Positions 27,169 to 35,673 of a stretch of DNA of 64,000 nucleotides are shown in pieces. Under the pieces are notes generated by a model. That model ran no database searches and was not told the DNA's origin. It saw only the letters and a program-made list of their open reading frames with translations. Each line of letters opens with the position of its first letter. Within the stretch, counting starts at the first letter, position 1. This DNA is from Leptospira soteropolitanensis. Lineage in GTDB: Bacteria; Spirochaetota; Leptospiria; Leptospirales; Leptospiraceae. The translations under genes and the position numbers were made by a program. The DNA lies in the NCBI RefSeq assembly GCF_026151655.1, contig NZ_JAMQPN010000007.1:62001-126000 (forward strand). Direction: 5' to 3'.

Positions 27169-29931
27169 TTATTGTTCTACACAGATCAGTTTTTTTGATC
27201 CGGTGCAAACGGCTTCTTGACTTGTGATACTATTCGCTGAAGTCATAGTCCAAGATTGTCCATAAAGGTAACTTGTTGGGTTCGACGGACAATTTTGGTA
27301 GGTAAACCCGTGGCAGTTATGTAAGTAAGTTAATCCATCACCAGTACAAACGGGTGTGCTAACTTGTGTGGCAGGTACAAGAGTGTTTGTCATCCCTGTC
27401 CAATACTGATCTCCGACAGTCGAGAATTCTCTAGGAAGATTTGTTGGATCAAATCCTGCCGATCCATCTGCAACAAATAAAGATGAATATTCATCACTAC
27501 AGTTCGCATAACCAGAAGTATTACACCGGTAATAATGATATCCTGCTGTTAAAACCCAATTAATTCCATTGGGGATTCGGTTATTGACCTCAGAGGGCGA
27601 ACCAGCACTATTACTAACAATTAAAGCTTTAAAGGATCCTCCTGTTACCCCACTAGGTCTATTATTGTTGCAAGTTTGGTCTGCAGCAAAAACACCTTGA
27701 GCGGTCATTTCACCAGGAGTGTTTACGACGCTTACATAAATTCTTTTGCCTAATGGTTCATTGTCTCGATTCGTAATCGTTTGGTTGGGTAATGTAGCGG
27801 CCCCACTTGAATACACTCCATCAATATTGGCATTTTTTGTTAGGTTGACCACAAATTCTTGGGGTCCGTCTGAAAAAGTATCCTCATCCCCAAGAATGGT
27901 TACCGTTTGTCTCTTCGATGAATTCTTACAGTTTGCATCGCCAGCGTCTTCATCATTCACTCTGCTTGATGGGGGAAAGGTAAGAGTGTCGGTAGAAAGT
28001 GTTCCACATTCTCCATAAGCGGCAGTTCCTGCCGCATATATTGCACATGCTACACTGATTTTAATCTCTTCTGTATTTTGTGCTCCAAGACAAACATCTA
28101 TAGTTGCAGTGTCAGCGCCACTGGAAGAACCTTCTTTTGTGGATCCCGATTTACTTACATAGAAATAAGCTTCATTATCCGTCGTTACGGCATAGATATC
28201 AATTGGATTGTATGAAATTGATCCCGTTGATAAAGATGTAGTTACATCCCAATTGATCGCATTATCTACTTCGTTGTCATCTACATGAGTCAGTAAGATT
28301 TGGTTAGCTCCATTGTTTTCCATGAAATTATAGTTTGAGCTATTCACTGTAACTGTTGCAGGCACTGTTCCCTCGGTAGTATCTGTGCTTGTAAGAGCAA
28401 TTGTCGCATCAGAACCTGGGTTTGTTTGGGAAATCATCCAGATTTTTGTGGTTGCACCTTCCACAGCCGATAAACGTCCACTTGCGGTTCCCAAAGGAGA
28501 TCCAGAGAAGTTACAAGGCTGTAAGAGATGAGTTCCATCGTTGTCACAAGACCTAACAGCGAATGTTGGTTCTGTCACTGTAGTATTATAAGTAGAGTCG
28601 AGAGACGATGCAACGAATGAAATTGTATAATCTACATTACCAGAGTTCGCTGAGTCTGATTTGCCTTCCACTTGAAAGGATTGGTAATCATTCCAGTTTG
28701 TAGGGGTGAAGGTAAGTGTCGGGGTTAAAATATTACATTTATTTCCACAATTGGAAGAAAAGGCGAGAGTTACATTATTAGTTGGTTTAGTTCTTAGTTT
28801 CAGTTGGAAGTTTGAATATTTTGAACCAAAGCGATTATTTTCATCGGTAGCAAATTGAGTCACTGTACCTCCTGAAGTTCCCGTACTTCCCGTAGAAGAG
28901 TCAAATCTCATATAAGCGTATCCAGGAACACTTTGGTCACGATTGTAAACTACAACGTTTCTCGGTTTGATTCCGTTATATTCCAAATCGGAACTAGTAG
29001 TTTTTCCCACTTCTACCGTATAAACTTTTACTCCATCGATTTCCAAATCGTCAATCGATGTCACTATAACCAATTGTGGTGTGGAGAAGTTAGTTGGAGT
29101 GAAGGTTAAAGTTTTTGGATTAGCACTACCCTCCCTGTTGTTTGCATTTACAGAATCATAAATATCATTGATCGGAATAGTAACATTCGCGGTCGGAGCA
29201 GTGCGAAGTTTAACTTGAAAATTTCCATCGGTGGCACTTGCAGAAGGACTAGGTTCTTCCATAACTCTAGAGATGTTGGATACCCTGACTCCAGGTGCAT
29301 CTGCATCATCAAGTGAAACAGAAATATCGCACACATCTTTTCCTGAATATGTTCCTGAAGTTTCTTTGCCGTTACCATCTTTTTGTGTCATTGTACCTAA
29401 TGCTACAATCAGGGGATTAACAACTGCATTTCTTAGAGAATCATGCGAAGCTGTAAATTTGAAACATTGCCTTTCTGAGACACCACTCCCAGTAAAACTA
29501 AGTTTTGTTGGGAGTGCAGATTCTGCTCCTGGGTAAGACTTTACTGAATAAATCCGGGAACCATAGTTAGATGTCAATGAAACAGGTATATCGATAGATC
29601 CGCTAAACGGAGTGTTGGGATAAATGCATGTTTCAAAACTAATATAACCCCATTGACCCGCGGATAAATTAAGTCCGGAATCATTAGATGCATTGAAGGT
29701 TGCAGTAACGTCCCCGTCCTCCTCTAAATATATTGTTTTGGTTGTGATGGTGATATCTGATGTGCAAGAAGCAGCGGTCGCAGCTTCTTTCCCAAATAAT
29801 TTATCAAACTGTTCGCTGAGGCCAAAGAGAAATGTATCTCCTGCAGAAACTTGGCCACTGCAATTTTGGAATGATACTAAAAAGATAAGGAAGATAAAAA
29901 TGGGAAATAAATTGCGCTTATCATGTTTCAT
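27169..29931 (-). CDS. large surface lipoprotein with Calx-beta-like repeats and C-terminal DUF1554
   Basis: A 920-residue predicted lipoprotein (FLIFLVSFQNCSG, lipobox Cys near 25 with Asn at -1, acceptable in Leptospira). The body has at least three repeats of the type FQVKLRTAPTANVTI ... TLTFTPTNF ... VTSIDDLEIDGVKVYTV, i.e. Calx-beta-like immunoglobulin-fold units, at about 225-325, 370-460 and 475-580. Residues about 730-920 form a Cys-rich DUF1554 domain, a leptospiral C-type-lectin-like fold (GSFKALIVSN, WTGM, CVEQ end). It is probably exposed on the outer membrane; binding partner unknown. Confidence 0.85.
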   Translation of the reverse strand: MKHDKRNLFPIFIFLIFLVSFQNCSGQVSAGDTFLFGLSEQFDKLFGKEAATAASCTSDITITTKTIYLEEDGDVTATFNASNDSGLNLSAGQWGYISFETCIYPNTPFSGSIDIPVSLTSNYGSRIYSVKSYPGAESALPTKLSFTGSGVSERQCFKFTASHDSLRNAVVNPLIVALGTMTQKDGNGKETSGTYSGKDVCDISVSLDDADAPGVRVSNISRVMEEPSPSASATDGNFQVKLRTAPTANVTIPINDIYDSVNANNREGSANPKTLTFTPTNFSTPQLVIVTSIDDLEIDGVKVYTVEVGKTTSSDLEYNGIKPRNVVVYNRDQSVPGYAYMRFDSSTGSTGTSGGTVTQFATDENNRFGSKYSNFQLKLRTKPTNNVTLAFSSNCGNKCNILTPTLTFTPTNWNDYQSFQVEGKSDSANSGNVDYTISFVASSLDSTYNTTVTEPTFAVRSCDNDGTHLLQPCNFSGSPLGTASGRLSAVEGATTKIWMISQTNPGSDATIALTSTDTTEGTVPATVTVNSSNYNFMENNGANQILLTHVDDNEVDNAINWDVTTSLSTGSISYNPIDIYAVTTDNEAYFYVSKSGSTKEGSSSGADTATIDVCLGAQNTEEIKISVACAIYAAGTAAYGECGTLSTDTLTFPPSSRVNDEDAGDANCKNSSKRQTVTILGDEDTFSDGPQEFVVNLTKNANIDGVYSSGAATLPNQTITNRDNEPLGKRIYVSVVNTPGEMTAQGVFAADQTCNNNRPSGVTGGSFKALIVSNSAGSPSEVNNRIPNGINWVLTAGYHYYRCNTSGYANCSDEYSSLFVADGSAGFDPTNLPREFSTVGDQYWTGMTNTLVPATQVSTPVCTGDGLTYLHNCHGFTYQNCPSNPTSYLYGQSWTMTSANSITSQEAVCTGSKKLICVEQ

Positions 29932-30228
29932 GAATAATTTCTAACCACCAATCTATGGACTTAACCAAATGTTTCTATTTATGAGAAGCAGGCAATGAAA
30001 ATCCTAAGACCATCCGAATTTGAATAGCATGATATGCGAGTTAGGTGTTGTTTAAAAAGCAAACAGTTTGTAGTGAATTCATAGAGACAATTTTAGTGTA
30101 TACCCCCAAGGTGTGTGTCAACTTTATGTTATGAAAATAAACCTATTCATTGAATGGTGTTAATTTTACTTTCAATCAATTAAATATTGATTTCCTGAAT
30201 TCATTTCAAAGATAAGGACTGTTGCACT
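29932..30228. other. intergenic region, AT-rich divergent promoter region
   Basis: 297 bases between two divergent genes. It is AT-rich and has no open frame of note. A 7-bp inverted repeat, AATCAAT/ATTGATT with a 5-base spacer, lies about 40 bases upstream of the OmpA-like gene (near 30174-30192). A TTCATTGAATG near-palindrome lies just before it. Both could be operators, but nothing more can be said. Confidence 0.5.
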
Positions 30229-30933
30229 ATGTTTAAATATAGCTCCGTACATAATGTTTTATTTTTGATAAGTTTATTATTTACTGTTGTGAATTGTAAT
30301 ACAGTAGAAAAACCGGATTGGGCAAAGTCAGTAGCCTTTCAAAAGTTTTGCGGATGTGTCAACCCTAAAGAGGCGAAAGCTGGTGACCACTTAGGTAGTT
30401 TACCCGAAGGTTCTTTGGATAAAATGGGAACTTCCGAATATTTGGAGAAATTATATAAAGGCCTTCGCAATGATTTCGAGCACTCTGGAACTCCATTTGA
30501 AGAAATAGGTGGAAGCCTTGTCGGAAAAGGTGTCGAACTCAAACGAATAGAAGATGATGAAAAACGTCTTAGGGAACTACTGATCGTCATTGATGGGGAC
30601 GTGGCTTTCCCATCAGGAAAATCAACTCTCACTCCTAAAGCAAAAGAACTCATCGCCAAAGTTGGCGACGCAATGGAAGCATACCCTGAAACCAATTGTC
30701 GCATTGGTGGACACACAGATAGTGTGGGTGCATTCTCAATGAACCTCAAGTTAAGTAAGGAACGTTCTCAATCCGTAAAACTTGAATTAAAACTGATTCA
30801 CAGAATTGTTGAAGCACGTTTTAAGGAAGTGGATGGTTTCGCTGATTTACACAAAATAGTCGATACAATGCTTGCGGAAAAGAAAAACCGTAGAACTGAA
30901 ATTTATGTAGGGACGGTTCGCATTGTTTATTAA
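30229..30933 (+). CDS. OmpA-like peptidoglycan-binding lipoprotein
   Basis: A 234-residue predicted lipoprotein: the signal peptide ends LLFTVVNCNT (lipobox Cys, Asn at -1). Residues about 115-234 form an OmpA C-terminal domain with GDVAFPSGKSTLTPKAKELI and the peptidoglycan-binding motif GHTDSVGAFSMNLKLSKERS. The Asp and Arg that bind diaminopimelate are present. It anchors the outer membrane to peptidoglycan. An insertion of about 25 residues before the last strand is unusual. It overlaps the next gene by 11 bases. Confidence 0.88.
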   Translation: MFKYSSVHNVLFLISLLFTVVNCNTVEKPDWAKSVAFQKFCGCVNPKEAKAGDHLGSLPEGSLDKMGTSEYLEKLYKGLRNDFEHSGTPFEEIGGSLVGKGVELKRIEDDEKRLRELLIVIDGDVAFPSGKSTLTPKAKELIAKVGDAMEAYPETNCRIGGHTDSVGAFSMNLKLSKERSQSVKLELKLIHRIVEARFKEVDGFADLHKIVDTMLAEKKNRRTEIYVGTVRIVY

Positions 30934-32119
30934 ATTTTCAAAATTGATTTCATTAAATTTTTATTCAGTTCTATTCTATATGTTATTTGTCTTTGCAGTT
31001 ATACCTTTGAGGTCAGAGGAATCCAAAACGGGAAGCGCAGATGCAAATACAAATTCCTCTGTCCCATTAGAAGATAGAGAAAATAACCAAACTCGAATGG
31101 ATATTTTTAATCAGGTGTATGAACATAGGGTTATGCTTCGCACTGGTTGGGGTATTGGAAAACTCTCTCCAGCAATCCTGAATGAAACGGGACCAGCTTG
31201 GTTTCAGAATTCACTTTTTCGACAAATCACTGAACCCGGATCTCCACTTTCTATCCCATACAAACCCGTGAAAGATTTGGGTGTTAATTCCCAGTTTTGG
31301 GACATTCGGTACGGTTACAAAAATAAATTCGAAATCCAATTAGCAGAAGATACTTCTCTTGGTGTTTATAGTAGGGATCTTCCTGCCTCTAATAACTTTT
31401 TTTCACCAAGAACGGATACCTATTGGGCTAGTGCCTTTGAAGGAAACCGTTTGTTACGATTTGAAGGAGTTAGCCAACACCTTCGTTTTTCTTATACGCA
31501 CCCTTTCTCAAAGATTTTTATGATTGGACCTTCTGTCAATTTTCACCGTTATACGGAGCGAAATAATATCTCATACGGTTCTTATTCTACGAGTAGAGCG
31601 GAAGCAACAGTTCCGAACAAAGCTACTTGGTCTATTGGTGGAGATGCAAACGCTGAATATTCAATGAAAGGAATTTTACCTGGAATTTTTGCCAAGTTTA
31701 AACTTCGGGATTGGTGGGAACTCCGGACAAGATTAGAGTTACTAGATAGAAAAGGAAACTTTACTGTGTTAGGTTCTCAAATCATCCAAGAAGCATTTAG
31801 TGATGGAAGTTCAAATTTATCTGGCGTTCTTCCTGCTTACGGTGGAAAGGTGAGAGACAAGGGCACCATTTTAAATATAGAATCTTCTTTTCAATATTGT
31901 CGTTTCACCTTGGACATTGGAATGATCCGCCAAGACATCAAACGTAGTTATGATACGTATTTGGGTGATACGCTCGGAGGTGTCCCAAGAAGCGATTATT
32001 CCTCTAGAAGTGTGTATATTGGATTTTCGGAAATGTCAGCCTCGGTTAAACACACAGTTACAGAGTTTTATATTATGCCAGGAGTTTCTTTTTTTTACGA
32101 CGCAGACAAAATTTACTGA
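30923..32119 (+). CDS. putative outer-membrane beta-barrel protein, unknown function
   Basis: A 398-residue protein with an N-terminal Sec signal (LISLNFYSVLFYMLFVFAVIP). The mature part is rich in alternating aromatic/hydrophobic strands (YGYKNKFEIQLAEDTSLGVY, RFEGVSQHLRFSYTHPFSK, IGGDANAEYSMKGILPG) and ends with FFYDADKIY. That C-terminal aromatic residue is typical of transmembrane barrels. The TTG start overlaps the OmpA-like gene by 11 bases; a TTG seven codons later is also possible. I recognise no named family. Coupling suggests it works with the OmpA-like lipoprotein. Confidence 0.65.
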   Translation: MFIKFSKLISLNFYSVLFYMLFVFAVIPLRSEESKTGSADANTNSSVPLEDRENNQTRMDIFNQVYEHRVMLRTGWGIGKLSPAILNETGPAWFQNSLFRQITEPGSPLSIPYKPVKDLGVNSQFWDIRYGYKNKFEIQLAEDTSLGVYSRDLPASNNFFSPRTDTYWASAFEGNRLLRFEGVSQHLRFSYTHPFSKIFMIGPSVNFHRYTERNNISYGSYSTSRAEATVPNKATWSIGGDANAEYSMKGILPGIFAKFKLRDWWELRTRLELLDRKGNFTVLGSQIIQEAFSDGSSNLSGVLPAYGGKVRDKGTILNIESSFQYCRFTLDIGMIRQDIKRSYDTYLGDTLGGVPRSDYSSRSVYIGFSEMSASVKHTVTEFYIMPGVSFFYDADKIY

Positions 32120-32233
32120 ATACAACCATTCCCGTATCTAAGGAAAATTCTTTGAAAGCCAATCAGTCGAAGAGTTTGTATATTGTGATCAAAAATGTTT
32201 GATTTGTATCCTTTCCAAACAATCTAATAGATA

Positions 32234-32893
32234 ATGCCTTATATAATTTTTTTCAGCGTGTTTTTTCTTTTTTCTTGTGGGAACTCTTCTGACCAGACGA
32301 ATACCAATTCTTCAGCAAGTAAAACACAAAATGATACTAAACGTATTATTTATTTCGGAGATTCCCTGACGGCAGGGTATGGTCTTTTGGATTACGAAGA
32401 TGCCTGGCCCCATGTATTGACCAAAAGAATCAATGCAGAAGGATATGCCTATCAAATGACCAATGCTGGTGTTTCTGGAGACACAACTAGCGGTGGGCTT
32501 GGAAGGTTAGAATGGGTTCTTGCGGAAAAACCTACTATCTTTGTTTTAGAATTAGGTGCCAATGATATGCTCCGAGGCATTAGTCCAAACGTAACAAAAG
32601 AAAACCTTCGTTCGATGATTCGGCAAATTAAATCCCAATATCCAAACACTACGATATTGTTAGTGGGGATGTATGCAACTCCCAATATGGGAAAAAAATA
32701 TGCGAGTGCATTTAATTCTATATATCCAGAACTTTCTAAAGAAGAGGATGTGCCTCTAGTTCCATTTATATTAGAAAAAGTTGCCTCCATCCGTAAACTC
32801 AATCAAAAAGATGGTATTCACCCCACAGAAGCAGGCCATAAATTAGTTTCCGAAACAGTTTATCCATATCTGAAACCTTTGTTAGTGAAATAG
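32234..32893 (+). CDS. SGNH/GDSL esterase-lipase, TesA/arylesterase-like lipoprotein
   Basis: A 219-residue SGNH hydrolase. Lipoprotein signal: MPYIIFFSVFFLFSCGNSS (Cys 15). Block I is FGDSLTAGYG with the catalytic Ser near 44, block III is GANDMLRG, and block V is DGIHPTEAGH with the catalytic Asp and His. It probably cleaves acyl esters or lysophospholipids at the periplasmic face or cell surface. It resembles TesA-type multifunctional esterases. It stands alone. Confidence 0.9.
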   Translation: MPYIIFFSVFFLFSCGNSSDQTNTNSSASKTQNDTKRIIYFGDSLTAGYGLLDYEDAWPHVLTKRINAEGYAYQMTNAGVSGDTTSGGLGRLEWVLAEKPTIFVLELGANDMLRGISPNVTKENLRSMIRQIKSQYPNTTILLVGMYATPNMGKKYASAFNSIYPELSKEEDVPLVPFILEKVASIRKLNQKDGIHPTEAGHKLVSETVYPYLKPLLVK

Positions 32894-32995
32894 GTGTGTC
32901 TTTGCCTTATTTGCTTGTAACTTAAGTAAGAGAATGATAAGTATCTGGATTTTTAAAACTGTTGTCGGTTGCTTTATGTTAGGTGTTTTTTGAGA

Positions 32996-33589
32996 TTAAA
33001 TTATAGGTTTGAAAAAACCCTTAATCGATTTCGGATTTCTTATGCATAACTGAATATGGTTTTTGTCATGAAATCCTGCGTTGGGGTAGATTTCTTTTCC
33101 CTCTCTAAAATAACCTCTTACAGAATCGAAAACAGGTAGTTCTATTTCCTTTCTCATTGCATGAAGATTTTCAATGACAGCACAATCGAGGTGTCTTAGT
33201 AAAAGGTCTTTTTCCGTGTCTATGGATTTGTTTTCAGGTAGTGGTTTACCTGTTGTTTTACTGGATATTGATAGTAAATTATAGCTTTCTTTAAGAAGGT
33301 CAATTGATTCCGATTCCAGTAAATTTAGACAGTTTCCCAAATCTATGATTGCACCGATGACAGCTGGCTTTTTGATTTTTCCTTTGTTTCTGCTTGAATT
33401 TTTTATCAATAGGTGGGCGTATTCGAGTGCTCTTGAATAATTTCCTTCCCAAAAATAGATTCCATGTCCGAGCCAGTCGTAACTATTCTGGCTTTTCGAG
33501 AGTGGTATATTGCCAGAAATTACTAAATTGGCTATTTCTTCATCGCATCCGTGAAAACCAAAAACAAGACCTGGTACAGATGAATACAC
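32996..33589 (-). CDS. PARP-like ADP-ribosyltransferase fold protein, putative toxin
   Basis: A 197-residue cytoplasmic protein of a family I know only by pattern. The N-terminus FGFHGCDEEIANLVISG and the following DWLGHGIYFWEG with RALEYA reproduce the HG...GKGIYFAD...A layout of PARP/diphtheria-type ADP-ribosyltransferases, with NAD-binding His13 and Tyr45. PAVIGAIIDLG then matches the core strand. The late segment HIQLCIRNPKSIKGFF occupies the place of the third triad residue, but no obvious Glu is there, suggesting a mono-transferase or altered chemistry. The GTG start shares its G with the TAG stop of a 54-residue protein upstream, so the two are translationally coupled. Confidence 0.7.
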   Translation of the reverse strand: MYSSVPGLVFGFHGCDEEIANLVISGNIPLSKSQNSYDWLGHGIYFWEGNYSRALEYAHLLIKNSSRNKGKIKKPAVIGAIIDLGNCLNLLESESIDLLKESYNLLSISSKTTGKPLPENKSIDTEKDLLLRHLDCAVIENLHAMRKEIELPVFDSVRGYFREGKEIYPNAGFHDKNHIQLCIRNPKSIKGFFKPII

Positions 33590-33753
33590 TATTTTTTAAA
33601 TGCAGTTTTGAGATGACCTGATTTGGTATAAATACCTGTCTTTGCTAAATAAGCGTTTGTTGAAACCTTAGATGCGGTCACTTTTTTCGTAAGTTCCTGC
33701 ATTTGCTTCAACTGGTCTTTTAGATCAGAACTTTTTACAACTTTTCCTGACAT
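33589..33753 (-). CDS. 54-residue partner of the ADP-ribosyltransferase, putative antitoxin or regulator
   Basis: A small open frame of 54 codons. It begins with ATG at 33753 (an in-frame ATG two codons earlier, at 33759, is equally possible) and ends in TAG at 33589-33591. It is basic, with a helical N-terminal half (SSDLKDQLKQMQELTKK) and a C-terminal segment YLAKTGIYTKSGHL. That GIYTKSG-type ending recurs, from memory, in small genes upstream of similar transferases. The stop overlaps the GTG of the transferase gene (TAGTG). A toxin-antitoxin role is inferred from architecture only. Confidence 0.65.
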   Translation of the reverse strand: MSGKVVKSSDLKDQLKQMQELTKKVTASKVSTNAYLAKTGIYTKSGHLKTAFKK

Positions 33754-33758
33754 AACCA

Positions 33759-33827
33759 TTAGACCCTAAAACTGACAAAACTTTGTGTAAACTTATTTAT
33801 TGATTCAATCAGGAAATTATCAACCAT
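33759..33827 (-). other. possible 22-codon leader ORF preceding the ADP-ribosyltransferase module
   Basis: ATG at 33825-33827 follows a strong Shine-Dalgarno sequence AAGGAGG (33831-33837) by three bases. The frame gives MVDNFLIESINKF... and stops at TAA 33759-33761, whose last A is the first base of the alternative ATG of the small partner gene (TAATG). It may be a coupling leader or chance. The Shine-Dalgarno spacing is short. Confidence 0.25.
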
Positions 33828-33835
33828 TATCCTCC

Positions 33836-34477
33836 TTAAGGTTGATAAACCGCCCTATATTTACTTTGCGATACCTTTTCCGGATGAACCACCCAAGATT
33901 CTGCAATGGGAATTTTACGACTAGGACCTAAGTCGGTTAGGTTTTTAGACCGAATAAAAGCATCGATTTTTTCTAGATTGCCATTTCCTTCGGCCCAGAT
34001 ACGTATGGTGCCATTTTCCTGAACCAATTCCTCCACACGAGCCCCTAAATAGACTCGGACATTCATAAATCCATTTTCGTCAGTATCAAATTCGGAGTAG
34101 GCAACATGGCCAGAGATAATTCCTGTTTTGGCAAATTGGTTAAAATAGGTTTTTGTTTCCCAAATCCCGTTTTGATTTTCGTCAGACCATTCCACTAATT
34201 TTTGTGTCTCGGGCCCAAACCACAAACGACGTGTAGGTTGTTTTGTTTTTGGGTCTCTCCATTCGTTAAACAGAGGAAAGGTTTTGGATTGGTCTTTTAA
34301 ATCGCCGTAAATCCAAGCTAGGTCATGGTAGAGGTTTCCCTCTTCTTTGGTAGCTAGGAAGAACCCAATGCCCATTTCCTTCCACTGCACCAAGGCTTGG
34401 TTTTTGATTTCTGTAAATTGTAAAGGGGAACAGGAAAAATAAAAATAGGAGAAAATAAAGGTTAAGATCCTCTTCAT
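33836..34477 (-). CDS. lipoprotein, unknown function
   Basis: A 213-residue predicted lipoprotein (ILTFIFSYFYFSCSP, Cys 16). The mature part is mixed alpha/beta with aromatic strands (LWFGPETQKLVEWSDENQNG, ETKTYFNQF) and an EF-hand-like acidic loop DENQNGIWETK, then a second, EFDTDENGFMNVRVYLGA. The paired D-x-[DN]-x-N/G loops suggest calcium binding or simple lipoprotein repeats; I do not recognise the family. Its stop is adjacent to the Shine-Dalgarno sequence in front of the small leader ORF, so it may be cotranscribed with the ADP-ribosyltransferase module. Confidence 0.7.
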   Translation of the reverse strand: MKRILTFIFSYFYFSCSPLQFTEIKNQALVQWKEMGIGFFLATKEEGNLYHDLAWIYGDLKDQSKTFPLFNEWRDPKTKQPTRRLWFGPETQKLVEWSDENQNGIWETKTYFNQFAKTGIISGHVAYSEFDTDENGFMNVRVYLGARVEELVQENGTIRIWAEGNGNLEKIDAFIRSKNLTDLGPSRKIPIAESWVVHPEKVSQSKYRAVYQP

Positions 34478-34514
34478 ATAGAGAAGAGGATTGTTTTAAG
34501 ATTGGCAAAGTAAA

Positions 34515-34545
34515 TAAAAAAAAGGCCAAAAAGGTGACCAGTCCT
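34515..34545 (-). terminator. weak terminator after tandem lipoprotein copy A
   Basis: On the minus strand GGTC...GGCC (4 bp with one G-T pair) is followed by eight T. It is related in sequence to the strong terminator at 35611-35645, suggesting a degenerated copy from the same duplication. Confidence 0.4.
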
Positions 34546-34570
34546 AGAAAACTTAAATTCTTAAGAAATC

Positions 34571-35272
34571 TTAGAACTCAAGATTTAGGTTAGCACATTT
34601 AGTAGTTGCAGGTTGGGAAGAACCGTAAGTGCAACTGGATAAGGCCACTACAGTTGGAGGTGTAGTGAAAAGACCTGCATTAGTGCTAGAATCTTTTATT
34701 GCGATTACACAAGTAGGTTGCGTAGCTGCAGTAGCAAACGCAACTGCGCTCATAGTGTAATAATCTTCTAAAGAGCCTGGTTTCATCGCTGCGATTTGTT
34801 CGTCAGTTCTGCCTGCGTTTTTAAGAGTATTATGAGATTCTGTTACAAGGTTTCCAATTGCAACCATCTTGCCGTTAACAAGCGATACTTTGTATTGGTC
34901 TTCAGTCATATTGTTATATGCATTGATTAAGTAGTTAGCCGTTGAAGTCGCAGCTGTTGATGTTGCATTGCAGTTGGAACCAGCTTTTGAGTAAATTGTT
35001 TGAAGTTTCGCTGTTTCGGATTTTGTTTGAGCCACAGCTTCCTCTTTCGTTCCCGGTTGAGAACAACCACCTTTAGGAACCGAAAGCAAAGTGGCAGTGT
35101 AAGTCGTTGAGTTAGTTTTTGTAACGCTAGCACAGTTGCCACTTAATTGATCATTTGCATAAAGTAAAAGAGCAATTACAGGAGAGTTGTCTTTTTCTTC
35201 TTTTGGTATGCAGTTTGTAAAAACAGCAACTACGAAAAGTAGGGCTAGAGAGATGGATTTTGTTTTTTTCAT
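34571..35272 (-). CDS. tandem paralogous lipoprotein A
   Basis: A 233-residue predicted lipoprotein. Signal MKKTKSISLALLFVVAVFTNC, Cys 21 with Asn at -1. The mature part has conserved Cys residues (SGNCASVTK, GGCSQPG, GSNCNATS, SSCTYGSS, TTKCANLN). It is a close paralog of the gene ending at 35674, with matching landmarks throughout (LLLYANDQLSGNCASVTK, NNMTEDQYK, GRTDEQIAA, PGSLEDYY). The function is unknown; lipoproteins of this layout are usually periplasmic or surface exposed. The 5' leader is nearly identical to that of the paralog. Confidence 0.85.
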   Translation of the reverse strand: MKKTKSISLALLFVVAVFTNCIPKEEKDNSPVIALLLYANDQLSGNCASVTKTNSTTYTATLLSVPKGGCSQPGTKEEAVAQTKSETAKLQTIYSKAGSNCNATSTAATSTANYLINAYNNMTEDQYKVSLVNGKMVAIGNLVTESHNTLKNAGRTDEQIAAMKPGSLEDYYTMSAVAFATAATQPTCVIAIKDSSTNAGLFTTPPTVVALSSCTYGSSQPATTKCANLNLEF

Positions 35273-35610
35273 TTGTGTTTCCTTATGGAATTTTATCGCC
35301 GTTTGCGAGCAGATTATTCTAGTTAGGTTAGAAGGAAAAAACAGTCAAGAGATAATTCGGGTTAGGCTAACATTGGAGAAGAAATATATTGTAAATTTTG
35401 TTTAAATCACCTTATGGTTGATATACGATGTTGGTATATGGATTTTAAGACAATTCTCTGGTTGTTTGAGTCAATAATATATATTCAAGTCAGAATTAAT
35501 TTGTGAATTAATAAAAGTAAAAATCCAATTTCTAGTATCTTTCTCATCTTTTATTCAGAAGAAGAATCTTTCAAAATTGTTTTTTTGATAGGGATAACTA
35601 CAATTATGGC
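35273..35610. other. intergenic region between tandem lipoprotein genes
   Basis: About 340 bases. The first roughly 35 bases upstream of the lipoprotein A start (TGTTTCCTTATGGAA and onward, read on the plus strand) match the leader of the paralog almost exactly, so both leaders share a ribosome-binding region (AAGGAAAC). The rest is very AT-rich, with a palindrome ATTAATT-TGTG-AATTAAT at 35495-35512. I see no gene. Confidence 0.6.
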
Positions 35611-35645
35611 TAAAAATAAAAAAACCGGCCACTTAGGTGACCGGT
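35611..35645 (-). terminator. rho-independent terminator of tandem lipoprotein copy B
   Basis: On the minus strand a 9-bp stem, ACCGGTCAC/GTGGCCGGT (one G-T pair), with a 4-base loop, is followed by a T-rich run. It lies about 25 bases after the stop codon. Confidence 0.82.
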
Positions 35646-35673
35646 CCTTAAAAACTGAAATTCTTAAGAGATC

